Assembly: GCA_037446255.1 (NCBI GenBank)
Contig: JBBIIY010000007.1
Coordinates: 1 to 33,452, forward strand
Direction of reading: 5' to 3'
Source: Lithacetigena sp037446255 [NCBI: Coprothermobacterota bacterium]
GTDB taxonomy: Bacteria; Coprothermobacterota; HKB111
Length of the DNA stretch: 33,452 nucleotides
Shown here piece by piece: positions 25,539-33,444 of the stretch; positions within the stretch are counted from its first letter, which is position 1, and every line of letters begins with the position of its first letter. A program made the position numbers and the translations under genes. Under the pieces are notes generated by a model. The model was not told where the DNA came from. It made no database searches and saw nothing but the letters and a program-made list of their open reading frames with translations.

Positions 25539-26930
25539 ATGGAAAAGAAGTTTGGTTTCAAGTTACCCCATGGCTGGGTAGTTCTGTTTACCATCGCACT
25601 CATTGCCGCGGTACTTACCTACATTGTCCCAGCAGGACAGTATGAGAGGAAGTTTGATGAGGTGGTTAAACGAACCCTGGTGGTTCCAGGCACTTATCAA
25701 GCTGTGGAGAGCAGTCCCATTAAACCCTTTGATTTTTTTGTGGCCGTTCAAAGAGGTATGATAGACGCAGCAGATGTTATCTTCTTTATCTTTATCGTTT
25801 TTTCTGCCTTTTTTATAGTAATGAAAACGGGAGCTCTGGCTGGTTTTCTGGGTATGTTGGTGAGAAAACTGGAGGGCAAAGAAATAATAATGATTCCTGT
25901 TTTTATGACTATCTTTGCCATTGGCGGGGCAACTTTCGGTATGTTTGAGGAAACTTACGGGCTGATACCTGTTTTTATTGGATTAGCCATAGCGGTGGGT
26001 TATGATGCTATTGTGGGATTGGCTATGTGTTGTCTGGGAGTAGGTATTGGTTTTGCTGCTGCACCTATGAATCCCTTTACCGTGGGGGTAGCTCACAAGA
26101 TTGCTGAATTACCAATGTTTTCGGGGTTAGGATACAGAGCTATCTGGCTGGCAATCTTTCTATTAGTGTCTATCTGGTGGACCATCCGCTATGCTCTAAA
26201 AGTCAAAAAAGACCCTTCCTCCAGTTATGTGGCAGATATCGATTTCGGTATTTTTAAGATGGATAAAAATGAGTTATTCAATACACCTTTCACTGGCAAG
26301 AATCAATTAATAATGTTATTAGTGGCTGTTACCATTGTGCTTATTGTATATGGCTCTATTACCTATGGCTGGTATATCAATGAACTGGCAGCATTATTCC
26401 TGATTATGGGTATTTTAGCAGGAATCATAGGAGGTTTTGGAGCAAGCAAGTTAGCGGAAACTTTTGTAGAAGGATGTTCTCAGGTGGCTTATGGAGCTCT
26501 GGTGGTAGGAGTAGCTCGTACCATTTTGGTAGTAATGAGAGACGGAAAAATAATCGATACCGTAATTAATGCTTTAGCCAAACCCTTGGAAGGTATGCAT
26601 TCTTATGTATCAGCAGTGGGTATGGTTATAGTACAAACCTTGATGGACTTCTTTATCCCCTCCGGTTCTGGTCAGGCTATGGCAGTAATGCCTATCATGG
26701 CTCCTTTATCAGACTTGATTGGTGTCAGCAGGCAGGTAGCGGTTATGGCTTACCAATTTGGTGACGGATTCACCAACCTACTCTGGCCTACAGCAGGCAT
26801 AGTGGTTATGTGTGGTATTGCCAAGATACCCATTGAAAAATGGTGGAGATTTTATGTTCCTCTATTTCTACTTCTTATGCTTTTACAGTTTGTAGCAGTG
26901 ATAGTTGGTGTAGCCATTAATTGGCAATAA
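25539..26930 (+). CDS. YfcC family integral membrane transporter
   Basis: 463 aa, polytopic. It begins KLPHGWVVLFTIALIAAVLT and continues YIVPAGQYER, the hallmark of YfcC/ArcD-like carriers of the C4-dicarboxylate/basic-amino-acid superfamily. Conserved segments follow: GGATFGMFEETYGLIPVFIG, a charged cytoplasmic loop (RYALKVKKDPSSSY), VGVARTILVVMRDGKIIDT and MDFFIPSGSGQAMAVMPIMA, with re-entrant-loop-like serine/glycine runs. A good AAGGAGG precedes the ATG. The amidohydrolase immediately downstream suggests import of amino acids, dipeptides or N-acylated forms. The substrate is inferred, not seen. Confidence 0.88.
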   Translation: MEKKFGFKLPHGWVVLFTIALIAAVLTYIVPAGQYERKFDEVVKRTLVVPGTYQAVESSPIKPFDFFVAVQRGMIDAADVIFFIFIVFSAFFIVMKTGALAGFLGMLVRKLEGKEIIMIPVFMTIFAIGGATFGMFEETYGLIPVFIGLAIAVGYDAIVGLAMCCLGVGIGFAAAPMNPFTVGVAHKIAELPMFSGLGYRAIWLAIFLLVSIWWTIRYALKVKKDPSSSYVADIDFGIFKMDKNELFNTPFTGKNQLIMLLVAVTIVLIVYGSITYGWYINELAALFLIMGILAGIIGGFGASKLAETFVEGCSQVAYGALVVGVARTILVVMRDGKIIDTVINALAKPLEGMHSYVSAVGMVIVQTLMDFFIPSGSGQAMAVMPIMAPLSDLIGVSRQVAVMAYQFGDGFTNLLWPTAGIVVMCGIAKIPIEKWWRFYVPLFLLLMLLQFVAVIVGVAINWQ

Positions 26931-26958
26931 GAATTTTTTTAAATAAGTAAAAATGTAC

Positions 26959-26985
26959 GGGGGCAGGTTATTTTAACCTGCCCCC
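26959..26985 (+). terminator. Strong hairpin after the YfcC-like gene
   Basis: Perfect inverted repeat GGGGGCAGGTTA-TTT-TAACCTGCCCCC, 28 bp after the stop codon. The trailing sequence (TGGTTGTTAAAAAG) has no proper T-tract, so it may be a partial terminator or an RNA-stabilising stem between the transporter and amidohydrolase genes. Confidence 0.6.
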
Positions 26986-27013
26986 TGGTTGTTAAAAAGA
27001 AGGATCATGGCAA

Positions 27014-28357
27014 ATGGATATTTTAATTAAAAATGGCAGGGTATTAGACCCTTTCAGTGGGTTAGACAGAATTACAAACCTGTATCTTGACCGGGGTAAA
27101 ATTGTCTTTATTGGGGAGGAGGAATTACCAGCAGAGGTTGTTCTTGATGTTCGGGGGTTTTCGATAGTTCCCGGTTTTATTGATATTCATGTTCATGGGG
27201 AAAGGGTAAAAGATAGTTCCACCTCCGAATGCCTGCTTCGTCAGGGAGTAACTACCATCCTTTCAGGCAATTGCGGAATTGGCTATACAGAGTTTAGGAC
27301 TGAAGTTGAAGAAAGAGAAAAGCAGGGTTTATATCAGAATTGGCTGGGTCTGGTGGGTCATGATTATCTGAGAACTCAGGCAGGAGTTTTGGATAGGTAT
27401 GTAGAAGCAAACTTCCCAGAAATTGAAGAAATGAAAGAAATTCTTGAAAGAAACCTTAAACAAAGGGCGAAAGGTGTTTCTTTCGGGTTAGAATACAATC
27501 CGGGAACATCTACCAGGGAGATAATAGATATAATAAGTGTTTTAGCTGATTTTCCAGGGAGTCTGGCTACCTTTCATATAAGGTATGATGCCGGGAGAGT
27601 GGAAGAAGCCCTAAAAGAGGTTTTAACAATTTCCCGAAGAAGTAAAGTTCCTATTCAAATATCACATCTCGGAAGCATGGCCGGGTTTGGCAGGATGAGT
27701 AATTCATTGAATTTAATTGAAAATGCTGTTAATGATGGATTGGATATAATGATTGACTGTTATCCTTACAACGCTTTTGCCACTCGCATAGGAACGACAG
27801 TATTTGATGAAGGTTTTGAGGAGCGCTGGGGGGTGGGGTTAGAAGCCCTGGAGATTGCTTCTGGAAGTTATAAAGGAATAAGTCTTACCAGAGAACTATT
27901 CAAGATGATTAGAGAAACCGAGCCTGATACCATAGTAATCGCCCATGTCATGCAAGAAGATGAAGTATTGATGTGCCTTAAGCATCCGCTGGTTATGTTA
28001 GGGAGCGATGGTGGTTTCAGTTCTGGAGAAGGGCACCCCAGGGGCGCAGGTGCTTTTCCCAGATTTTTAAGGTTAGTTAGAGAGAAAAACCTTATGCCTG
28101 AGAAGGATTCTCTGCTGAAAATGACCTGGATGCCAGCTAAAAGATTGGGTATTCATAGGGAGAGAGGAAGAATTACCGAGGGGTATCAGGCTGACCTGGT
28201 GATTCTGGACTTGGACAGGGTTAGAGAAAAAGCTACTTTTCCAAGTCCAACTTTGCCGCCCGAAGGTATCAGATGGGTGCTGGTGAACGGAATAATTGCT
28301 GTGGACAACGGAACTTTAACCGGTGCGAAAGCAGGTAAAGTTTTACTGAATAAATAA
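27014..28357 (+). CDS. Amidohydrolase, N-acyl-D-amino-acid deacylase-like
   Basis: 447-aa metal-dependent amidohydrolase. The barrel motifs are in order: H59-V-H61 (PGFIDIHVHGE), the bridging cysteine C87 in SGNCGIG, FGLEYNPG with E160, H188 in TFHIRYDAG, H218 in ISHLGS, and D332 in GSDGG followed by HPRGAGAFPRFLR. The cysteine and the HPR-FPR pattern are those of D-aminoacylase/N-acyl-D-glutamate deacylase rather than dihydroorotase or urease. It is shorter than classical D-aminoacylases (about 480-530 aa). N- and C-terminal beta-sandwich strands are present (DILIKNGRVLDPF, EGYQADLVILDLD, VLVNG). Next to the YfcC carrier it suggests use of N-acyl-D-amino acids. Exact substrate unknown. Confidence 0.87.
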   Translation: MDILIKNGRVLDPFSGLDRITNLYLDRGKIVFIGEEELPAEVVLDVRGFSIVPGFIDIHVHGERVKDSSTSECLLRQGVTTILSGNCGIGYTEFRTEVEEREKQGLYQNWLGLVGHDYLRTQAGVLDRYVEANFPEIEEMKEILERNLKQRAKGVSFGLEYNPGTSTREIIDIISVLADFPGSLATFHIRYDAGRVEEALKEVLTISRRSKVPIQISHLGSMAGFGRMSNSLNLIENAVNDGLDIMIDCYPYNAFATRIGTTVFDEGFEERWGVGLEALEIASGSYKGISLTRELFKMIRETEPDTIVIAHVMQEDEVLMCLKHPLVMLGSDGGFSSGEGHPRGAGAFPRFLRLVREKNLMPEKDSLLKMTWMPAKRLGIHRERGRITEGYQADLVILDLDRVREKATFPSPTLPPEGIRWVLVNGIIAVDNGTLTGAKAGKVLLNK

Positions 28358-28385
28358 ATACTTATTCGGGTATATTATCACTACT

Positions 28386-28604
28386 ATGCCAATCTACGAA
28401 TATAATTGCACGGTTTGTGGAAACAAGTTTTCCCTGATGGCAACCATTAAAGAAAAAGAAGAAGGGCTTGAACCTGTTTGCCCTCAATGTGGGTCTATGG
28501 AAGTTAAGCAGTCTTTTAGCGGTGTTTACTTTGCGGTAAAAGGCGTCCTTTCCTCAGCCAGCTGCACCTCTTCTACCTGCGGAACCTGCAAAACCTGTAA
28601 ATAG
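28386..28604 (+). CDS. FmdB family zinc-ribbon protein
   Basis: 72 aa. It starts MPIYEYNCTVCGNKF and has a second pair CPQCGSMEVKQSFSG, the CxxC...CxxC zinc ribbon of FmdB/putative regulatory proteins. The C-terminus adds a cysteine-rich tail (SCTSSTCGTCKTCK) seen in part of the family. Function is not established; it may be a regulator or metal-handling protein. It lies 28 bp after the amidohydrolase and converges with the symporter. Confidence 0.9.
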   Translation: MPIYEYNCTVCGNKFSLMATIKEKEEGLEPVCPQCGSMEVKQSFSGVYFAVKGVLSSASCTSSTCGTCKTCK

Positions 28605-28605
28605 A

Positions 28606-28777
28606 ACAAATAATTGAGAACGTTTCTCAATAACTCTTGTAATCATCAATGAATTTGGCGATATTTATTTGTAATATCAATAAGAAATAATACAAATAAT
28701 TGAGAACGTTTCTCAATAACTCTTGTAATCATCAATGAATTTGGCGATATTTATTTGTAATATCAATAAGAAATAAT
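28606..28777. repeat. Perfect 86-bp tandem duplication
   Basis: Copies 28606-28691 and 28692-28777 are identical over all 86 bp with no spacer, indicating a recent duplication or active homogenisation. Each copy contains the palindrome ATTGAGAACGTTTCTCAAT (28613-28631 and 28699-28717). An inner TTATTTGTA is the inverse of the TACAAATAA at the copy junction. It lies between convergent genes. Confidence 0.95.
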
Positions 28778-28804
28778 CAAGGGTGTCCTTTCGGACACCC
28801 TTGA
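28777..28804. terminator. Bidirectional terminator hairpin between FmdB-like and symporter genes
   Basis: TCAAGGGTGTCC-TTTC-GGACACCCTTGA gives a perfect 12-bp stem with a 4-nt loop, 31 bp past the symporter stop. On the minus strand it is followed by TTATTTCTTATT, a moderately T-rich run, so it most likely ends the symporter transcript and may serve the convergent plus-strand one too. Confidence 0.75.
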
Positions 28805-28835
28805 TCTGAACCATGATTTACTCAACTGTAATAAA

Positions 28836-30212
28836 TTATGCCGGCGGTTTGTAGGGTTGTCCTTTAACAAAGTCGCTGAGAAGTTTAGCTGCTAAACCTG
28901 ATAACAGTAATATGGCAATCATATTAGGTATAGCCATTAGCCCGTTTAAAGTATCAGAAATATCCCAGATAGCTTCTAATTGCCCCAGGGCTCCAATCAT
29001 AATAAAGGGAAGCCAGATAAAACGATAAAGCATCCTTATTTTTCCACCCCACAGATAAGCGCCGCAGGTTTCGCCATAGAAACACCAGGCGAGGTTGGTG
29101 TCGTAGGAAGTTAATAACATACCGCCGACTACTATGATAGCGCCAAATGCGGGCATGACCGATTCAAAAGCATGAATAGTAAGGGCAGCTCCAGTAAGGC
29201 CTTTACCCAGAGCGTCAGCAGCGGTATAAGCTCCGGTAACCAGAATTGCCAGACCGGTTATCAAACAAACTACAATAGTGTCAACGAAAACTTCAAAAAT
29301 ACCCCAGAGCGCTTGCCTGGAAGGATGGTCGGTCCGGGCAGTAGCGTGAGCCATAGGTGCACTGCCTAAGCCGGCTTCATTAGAAAATACCCCTCGGGCA
29401 ACCCCCCTACGCATAGCTAAAGCTACAGTAGAACCAGCAAATCCTCCTATGGCACCCATGGGGGTAAAGGCATAACGAAACATATCAATAATTGCTGAAG
29501 GCAGACTGCCAATGCGGGCAAAAATTACAATGAGTCCTCCTATCAAATAGGTAATTACCATGAAAGGAACGATAATTTGTGCAACCTGGGCAATTCTTTT
29601 GATACCACCAATAGTTACCAGACCAACCGCTATAATTAAAATCAGACCGGTTATCCACTTATCTATTCCAAATTCCAGCATTCCTTTGGCAACCGAGTTT
29701 GCCTGCACCATATTGCCTATTCCAAAAGCGCACAGAGCTCCAAATAAAGAAAATAAAACTGCTAACCATTTCCAGTTTTTACCCAATCCTCTTTCAATGA
29801 CCATCATTGGACCACCGATCATTGGTCCTCCGGGTTCCTGCACTCGGAAGTGAACACCAAGGAGTACTTCCACTAACTTGGTACACATTCCCACCACCCC
29901 TGATACTAACATCCAGAATAAAGCTCCGGGACCACCAAGGGCAATAGCTGTGGCTACTCCAGCAATATTCCCTACCCCAACTGTACCTCCCATAGCTACA
30001 GAGATAGCCTGGAAAGGGGTGATGTCACCCGCATCTGTCTCCCGTTTTTCAAACTTGAAGACTTCTTTGGTCATGCGTCCAAACTGGGTGAACTGAGAAA
30101 AACCGGTTCTAAAAGTAAGGTAAAGACCTCCCCCGATAATGATAATAAGCATTGGGGGTCCCCAGACAATAGAATTTAGCTGGGAGTTAAGATTTAATAA
30201 CCACTCCACCAT
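28836..30212 (-). CDS. Sodium:alanine/glycine symporter (AGCS family)
   Basis: 458 aa, about 11 membrane segments. Characteristic stretches are GGGLYLTFRTGFSQFTQFGR, ITPFQAISVAMGGTVGVGNI, AGVATAIALGGPGALFWMLV, FRVQEPGGPMIGGPMMVIER (family signature, here with a duplicated GGPM), FSNEAGLGSAPMAHATARTD and GILAGxTDTIVVCL-type helices. It imports alanine or glycine with sodium. Its AAAGGAGG is well placed and the leader carries a consensus-like promoter and interlocked inverted repeats. It fits an amino-acid-using anaerobe. Confidence 0.94.
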   Translation of the reverse strand: MVEWLLNLNSQLNSIVWGPPMLIIIIGGGLYLTFRTGFSQFTQFGRMTKEVFKFEKRETDAGDITPFQAISVAMGGTVGVGNIAGVATAIALGGPGALFWMLVSGVVGMCTKLVEVLLGVHFRVQEPGGPMIGGPMMVIERGLGKNWKWLAVLFSLFGALCAFGIGNMVQANSVAKGMLEFGIDKWITGLILIIAVGLVTIGGIKRIAQVAQIIVPFMVITYLIGGLIVIFARIGSLPSAIIDMFRYAFTPMGAIGGFAGSTVALAMRRGVARGVFSNEAGLGSAPMAHATARTDHPSRQALWGIFEVFVDTIVVCLITGLAILVTGAYTAADALGKGLTGAALTIHAFESVMPAFGAIIVVGGMLLTSYDTNLAWCFYGETCGAYLWGGKIRMLYRFIWLPFIMIGALGQLEAIWDISDTLNGLMAIPNMIAILLLSGLAAKLLSDFVKGQPYKPPA

Positions 30213-30237
30213 AACAAAACACCTCCTTTAATATTTC

Positions 30238-30326
30238 TTCAGGGTGATGAAGATAAAATAACAATGTCAAAAACAAGCATCTTTTCTATAGTAATACCCT
30301 GAAACTTCTCTACATTGTTATTTTAT
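30238..30326 (-). promoter_or_regulatory. Interlocked inverted repeats in the symporter leader (possible pseudoknot)
   Basis: Arm A ATAAAATAACAATGT (minus strand, 30326-30312) is perfectly complementary to A' (30267-30253). Between them, TTCAGGGT (30303-30296) is complementary to ACCCTGAA (30245-30238), which lies 7 nt past A' and just before the RBS. The two pairings cross, which is H-type pseudoknot topology. Arm A overlaps the predicted -10, so it is in the RNA only if transcription starts further upstream; otherwise arms A/A' act at DNA level. Confidence 0.5.
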
Positions 30327-30493
30327 AATTATTGTTAGCAATATGTCAAGTAAATTAACAACAAGAAACTAAATAAGATAATTTAGAATGTTTCTCATTT
30401 TTAGACCTGCACTTCTCCCCTCCCTACCTATTTCATCTCCTCCTTAAAGGGGAGGGGAGCAAGGGGAGGGTGTTAATTTTTATATTGTAAACA

Positions 30494-30512
30494 ATTGAGA
30501 ACGTTTTTCTCT
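30494..30512. promoter_or_regulatory. Palindrome copies upstream of the symporter (operator candidate)
   Basis: TTGAGAACGTTT is identical to the left 12 bases of the tandem-repeat palindrome, with its right arm shifted by two Ts. A second match, 14 of 17 bases, lies at 30382-30398, about 33 bp upstream of the predicted -35. The AACGTT centre and TTGAGA/TCTCAA arms resemble operators of LacI-type regulators, but no regulator gene is in the window. Confidence 0.45.
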
Positions 30513-30599
30513 TTTAGATGGCGATTGGATACCTTAACCGGGAAGGTATCCAAGTAGTCAATTATTATCTGTTCAACAGTCTACTTAGTTCTTTGATAT

Positions 30600-31169
30600 T
30601 TATTTAATGATTTGAGGCGTGCTCACATTTTTTGCTAAACGACACATAAGGATGTAGGCTGCACTGCTCATACGATTCAAAGCCAGAAGAATATCTTCCC
30701 TTTCCAGTTCTTTATCTGCTTTCCAGAAAGCTGCCATGGCTTTTAATTCGGTTTCGCGAGCCAGGACTCTTACAATATTAAGGGCGGACATTAATTTACC
30801 CTGGGTTGCACTGGGTCTAAAATGTTTTACCCCGTAATACTTATCAGGGTGGTGACTGTGTGCTCTTAGCTCATCAGGGCCAAGCCCGAATAGAGTTAAA
30901 GGCGGAAGACTTTCTTCTAACACCTCCGCTCGGAAAATAGCCCCACAAAACTTAAGCATTTCTTCCAGCCATTCATAAAACTCTTCTCTATCTTCTTCTT
31001 TGGCTACCACCTGGGTAGAAATAATAAAAGCTTCTAATTGGTCCAATGAACCCCTGAAAGCTATCCGGGGATGGGTTTTGGGGACTAATAGTTTTCCTTT
31101 CAGGTGGGTAAAATGTTCTGGTTTATGCTCCAAATGGCTCCTGTTCCTAATTCCTTTGGTTACTATCAA
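30600..31169 (-). CDS. EutT-like cobalamin adenosyltransferase
   Basis: 189 aa, resembling the C-terminal catalytic part of EutT, which makes adenosylcobalamin from cob(I)alamin and ATP. Aligning segments are KPEHFTHLKGKLLVPKTHPR, IAFRGSLDQLEAF, IFRAEVLEESLP, a histidine-rich HSHHPDKYYGVKHFRPSATQ, NIVRVLARETELKAM and ILLALNRMSSAAYILM. Compared with enteric EutT (about 267 aa) it lacks the N-terminal ~80 residues including the metal-binding CCxxC, and an in-frame TGA lies just upstream. The annotated start is TTG (31169) without a good RBS; a TTG at residue 13 has AGGAG 4 nt before it. No ethanolamine or propanediol genes are adjacent, so the client B12 enzyme is elsewhere. Confidence 0.75.
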   Translation of the reverse strand: MIVTKGIRNRSHLEHKPEHFTHLKGKLLVPKTHPRIAFRGSLDQLEAFIISTQVVAKEEDREEFYEWLEEMLKFCGAIFRAEVLEESLPPLTLFGLGPDELRAHSHHPDKYYGVKHFRPSATQGKLMSALNIVRVLARETELKAMAAFWKADKELEREDILLALNRMSSAAYILMCRLAKNVSTPQIIK

Positions 31170-31548
31170 GATATATCATAATAACAAGGTCAATTGCTAA
31201 TGTCAATATGAATTCCCGGATTGTTTCCTCCACCGTCATCTCGAGACTTCTGAAAGAAGTCGTGGCGATCCCATTTTTCCCCCGCCTGTCAGCCTGAACC
31301 CCGATTCAGGGTCTCGTTTTTAAGTGTTTTTGGGGTCAAACCTGAATTATACATTTATCAATATCCTATTATCTTTTTGTTTTACAATGACTAACATAGA
31401 GAATGTGAAGAAGGTCAAGCCTGACCCCACTATATGTACCAATATCTGTTAATTAAAGGTAAAATATAGTTATAAAAATGGGACAATGCCCGGGTAGGAT
31501 TGGGGACAGTCCCTCTTTGGTTATCTAAGGTTTTTAAAGGAGGATGTA
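31170..31548. repeat. Dispersed repeat island before the DUF2207 gene
   Basis: 379 bp without a credible gene, between divergent transcription units. It strings together several palindromes: GACTTC-TGAAA-GAAGTC after GTCATCTCGA (about 31237-31265), CCTGAA-CCCCGA-TTCAGG (about 31293-31310), GGTCA-AGCC-TGACC (about 31413-31426) and GGGGACAGTCCC (31502-31513). Related words occur at 18270-18390 and 21350-21513. An AAAGGAGG (31535-31542) ends it, serving the GTG start at 31549. Confidence 0.55.
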
Positions 31549-33444
31549 GTGTATAAAAAGATTGGTATTTTTTCACTTTTGATAATTTTTACCCTGTTAG
31601 CCTTTCCCCATCAGACTTCGGCTAAAGATTATTCACTGCCTCAGGTTAGTATAAATGCCACCATCAGGGAAAATGGTACGGTAGTTTTCAGCGAGGATAG
31701 GACCTTTAGTTTTGATGGTTCCTTTTCTTTTGGCTATTATGAAATTCCCAAAGAAGGTTTTACCGTTTTAGAAGGGGTGCAGGTATCTATTGATGGAATC
31801 CCTTTACTCCTGAATGAAAGCAGGGAAGCGGGTACTTATTATGTGGAAGATACCGGTAGTACTTACAAAATCCACTATTTTTATAGCGCTTATAATGAAA
31901 GAAAAACTTTTACGTTTAACTATACCATTCCGGGACTGGTGAAAGTTTATCAGGATTATGGAGAGTTTTACTGGAAACTTCAGGGTAGGGGCTGGGAGAG
32001 ACCGATTGGTTCTTTTCAAGCTCGCATCGTATACGATTTTTCTGTTCCCATAAGCGAATATTTTGTCTGGGCGCATGGGCCTTTATGGGGAGAAATTAAA
32101 AAAATAGATGATAATACTGTCTTTGTTGATGTTAGCGATGTTCCAGCCAACACTTTTGTGGAAGCAAGAATTCTAATTCCTGCTGCCTTTTTTAAAACTG
32201 CCACGGTTATCAATACTGTTATCAAGGAAAAAGTGTTTAAAGAGGAAGAAGGCTGGGCTAAAGCTGCTAATAGGAGAAGGACATTAGCCAGATTTGTCAC
32301 AATTTATGTGCCGATTATCTCTTTATTATTGACAATCGCTTTACTTATGTATTTCCTCCACCTGTATAAAAAATACGGTGCGGAGTTTAATTTACCCAGG
32401 AATTTTATCTATGTCAGAGAACCGCCCACTCCAGAGAAGCCTGCGATAGTGGCAGGCTTAATGAATTTTAATGCTTTTAACCCCAATTCCTTGCAAGCTA
32501 CCATCCTCGATTTAATTTACCGTGGTTTTATAGATATGGAAGAGGTGGAAGTGAAGGGCTGGTTGGGAAATAGGAAAGATTTTCGCCTGATTCTGAAAAA
32601 TACAGAACTATCAGAAGACGAGCCAGTAGAAGATACAACCAATGACTCATCAGTGGAAGTTACGGAAGAAGCCGTTATAGACCCTGGAAGACTGGATAAT
32701 TTTGAAAAAACCTTATTAAATAATGTTCTCTTTGATGATAAAGGGATAGTTCTTATCTCTAAGCTTACTTCCAAGTTCAAAAGAAGGGCAAGTTATTATC
32801 AGAGGATACTGGATAATTTTAAAGAACAGGTGCAGAAGAAGGTTAAAAAGCAACAATTTTACGATCCCAAAAGTGAAAAACTATCAATATTTATACTGAT
32901 AGGTGGTGTTTTCATCGGAGTGGTAAGTTTTGCAGGAGCAATTTTCTTACAGAATGTCTCGGTGCTGCTAATATTAATTCCAGCTCTGGTGTATATTTTC
33001 GGAGGTCTCTTTGCCATGCCCAGAAGAAGCAAGAAAGGTAAAGAGAAGTATGATTTGTGGATGGGGTTTAGATCATTCTTGAGAGATTTTTCCAATCTTA
33101 AAGAGTACGGGCCTAAAACCATAGTGTTGTGGGAAAAGTATTTAGTTTATGGAACAGTTTTAGGAGTTGCCCGAGAAGTTTTAAAAGCGCTCAAGGTAGT
33201 TATTCCAGAAATGAAAGATTTGAATAATGCCAGGATTTTAAGGTCAGCGATGATGGCTAAAAGCTTTAGTGTAAGCGGGGTAACTCCGGTGAATCTTAAT
33301 CAGGCTTTCAATTCTCTTAACAGCGCTCTGGCTGGACTACAAAAAGTTGCACAGAGTTCTTATAGTTCTTCCTCTGGCGGTGGTGGTGGATTTTCTGGTG
33401 GCGGCGGAGGTGGAGGTGGAGGAAGCGGCGGCGGGGTAGGTTAA
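31549..33444 (+). CDS. DUF2207 domain membrane protein with glycine-rich tail
   Basis: 631 aa, complete, ending 8 bp before the window edge. The GTG start has AAAGGAGG 6 nt upstream; a nearby ATG is followed at once by a stop. It has a signal peptide (KKIGIFSLLIIFTLLAFPHQ, likely cleaved after TSA), an extracellular beta-rich DUF2207 domain (about 30-235), TM1 (about 250-272), a large cytoplasmic part with an acidic stretch (about 355-380), then two close TM segments (about 445-490). The C-terminus is a very glycine-rich tail of about 25 residues preceded by a serine run, typical of this family. Molecular function is unknown. Confidence 0.88.
   Translation: MYKKIGIFSLLIIFTLLAFPHQTSAKDYSLPQVSINATIRENGTVVFSEDRTFSFDGSFSFGYYEIPKEGFTVLEGVQVSIDGIPLLLNESREAGTYYVEDTGSTYKIHYFYSAYNERKTFTFNYTIPGLVKVYQDYGEFYWKLQGRGWERPIGSFQARIVYDFSVPISEYFVWAHGPLWGEIKKIDDNTVFVDVSDVPANTFVEARILIPAAFFKTATVINTVIKEKVFKEEEGWAKAANRRRTLARFVTIYVPIISLLLTIALLMYFLHLYKKYGAEFNLPRNFIYVREPPTPEKPAIVAGLMNFNAFNPNSLQATILDLIYRGFIDMEEVEVKGWLGNRKDFRLILKNTELSEDEPVEDTTNDSSVEVTEEAVIDPGRLDNFEKTLLNNVLFDDKGIVLISKLTSKFKRRASYYQRILDNFKEQVQKKVKKQQFYDPKSEKLSIFILIGGVFIGVVSFAGAIFLQNVSVLLILIPALVYIFGGLFAMPRRSKKGKEKYDLWMGFRSFLRDFSNLKEYGPKTIVLWEKYLVYGTVLGVAREVLKALKVVIPEMKDLNNARILRSAMMAKSFSVSGVTPVNLNQAFNSLNSALAGLQKVAQSSYSSSSGGGGGFSGGGGGGGGGSGGGVG

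Larger units (their letters stand above)
30213..30599. promoter_or_regulatory. Symporter upstream region
   Basis: A 387-bp non-coding stretch between the symporter and the EutT-like gene. From the symporter outward it contains the RBS, two interlocked inverted repeats (30238-30326), a promoter (TTGACA at 30344-30349, TATAAA at 30322-30327, minus strand, 16-bp spacer), a half-matching palindrome (30382-30398), a G/C-rich inverted repeat CTCCCCTCCC/GGGAGGGGAG (30415-30459), another palindrome copy (30494-30512), and a hairpin TTGGATACCTT/AAGGTATCCAA (30525-30553) that may end the EutT-like transcript. Confidence 0.6.

Noticed and set aside
31170-31250. Cobalamin riboswitch ahead of the EutT-like gene
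   Set aside because: No B12-box-like sequence found; the region is made of dispersed palindromes.
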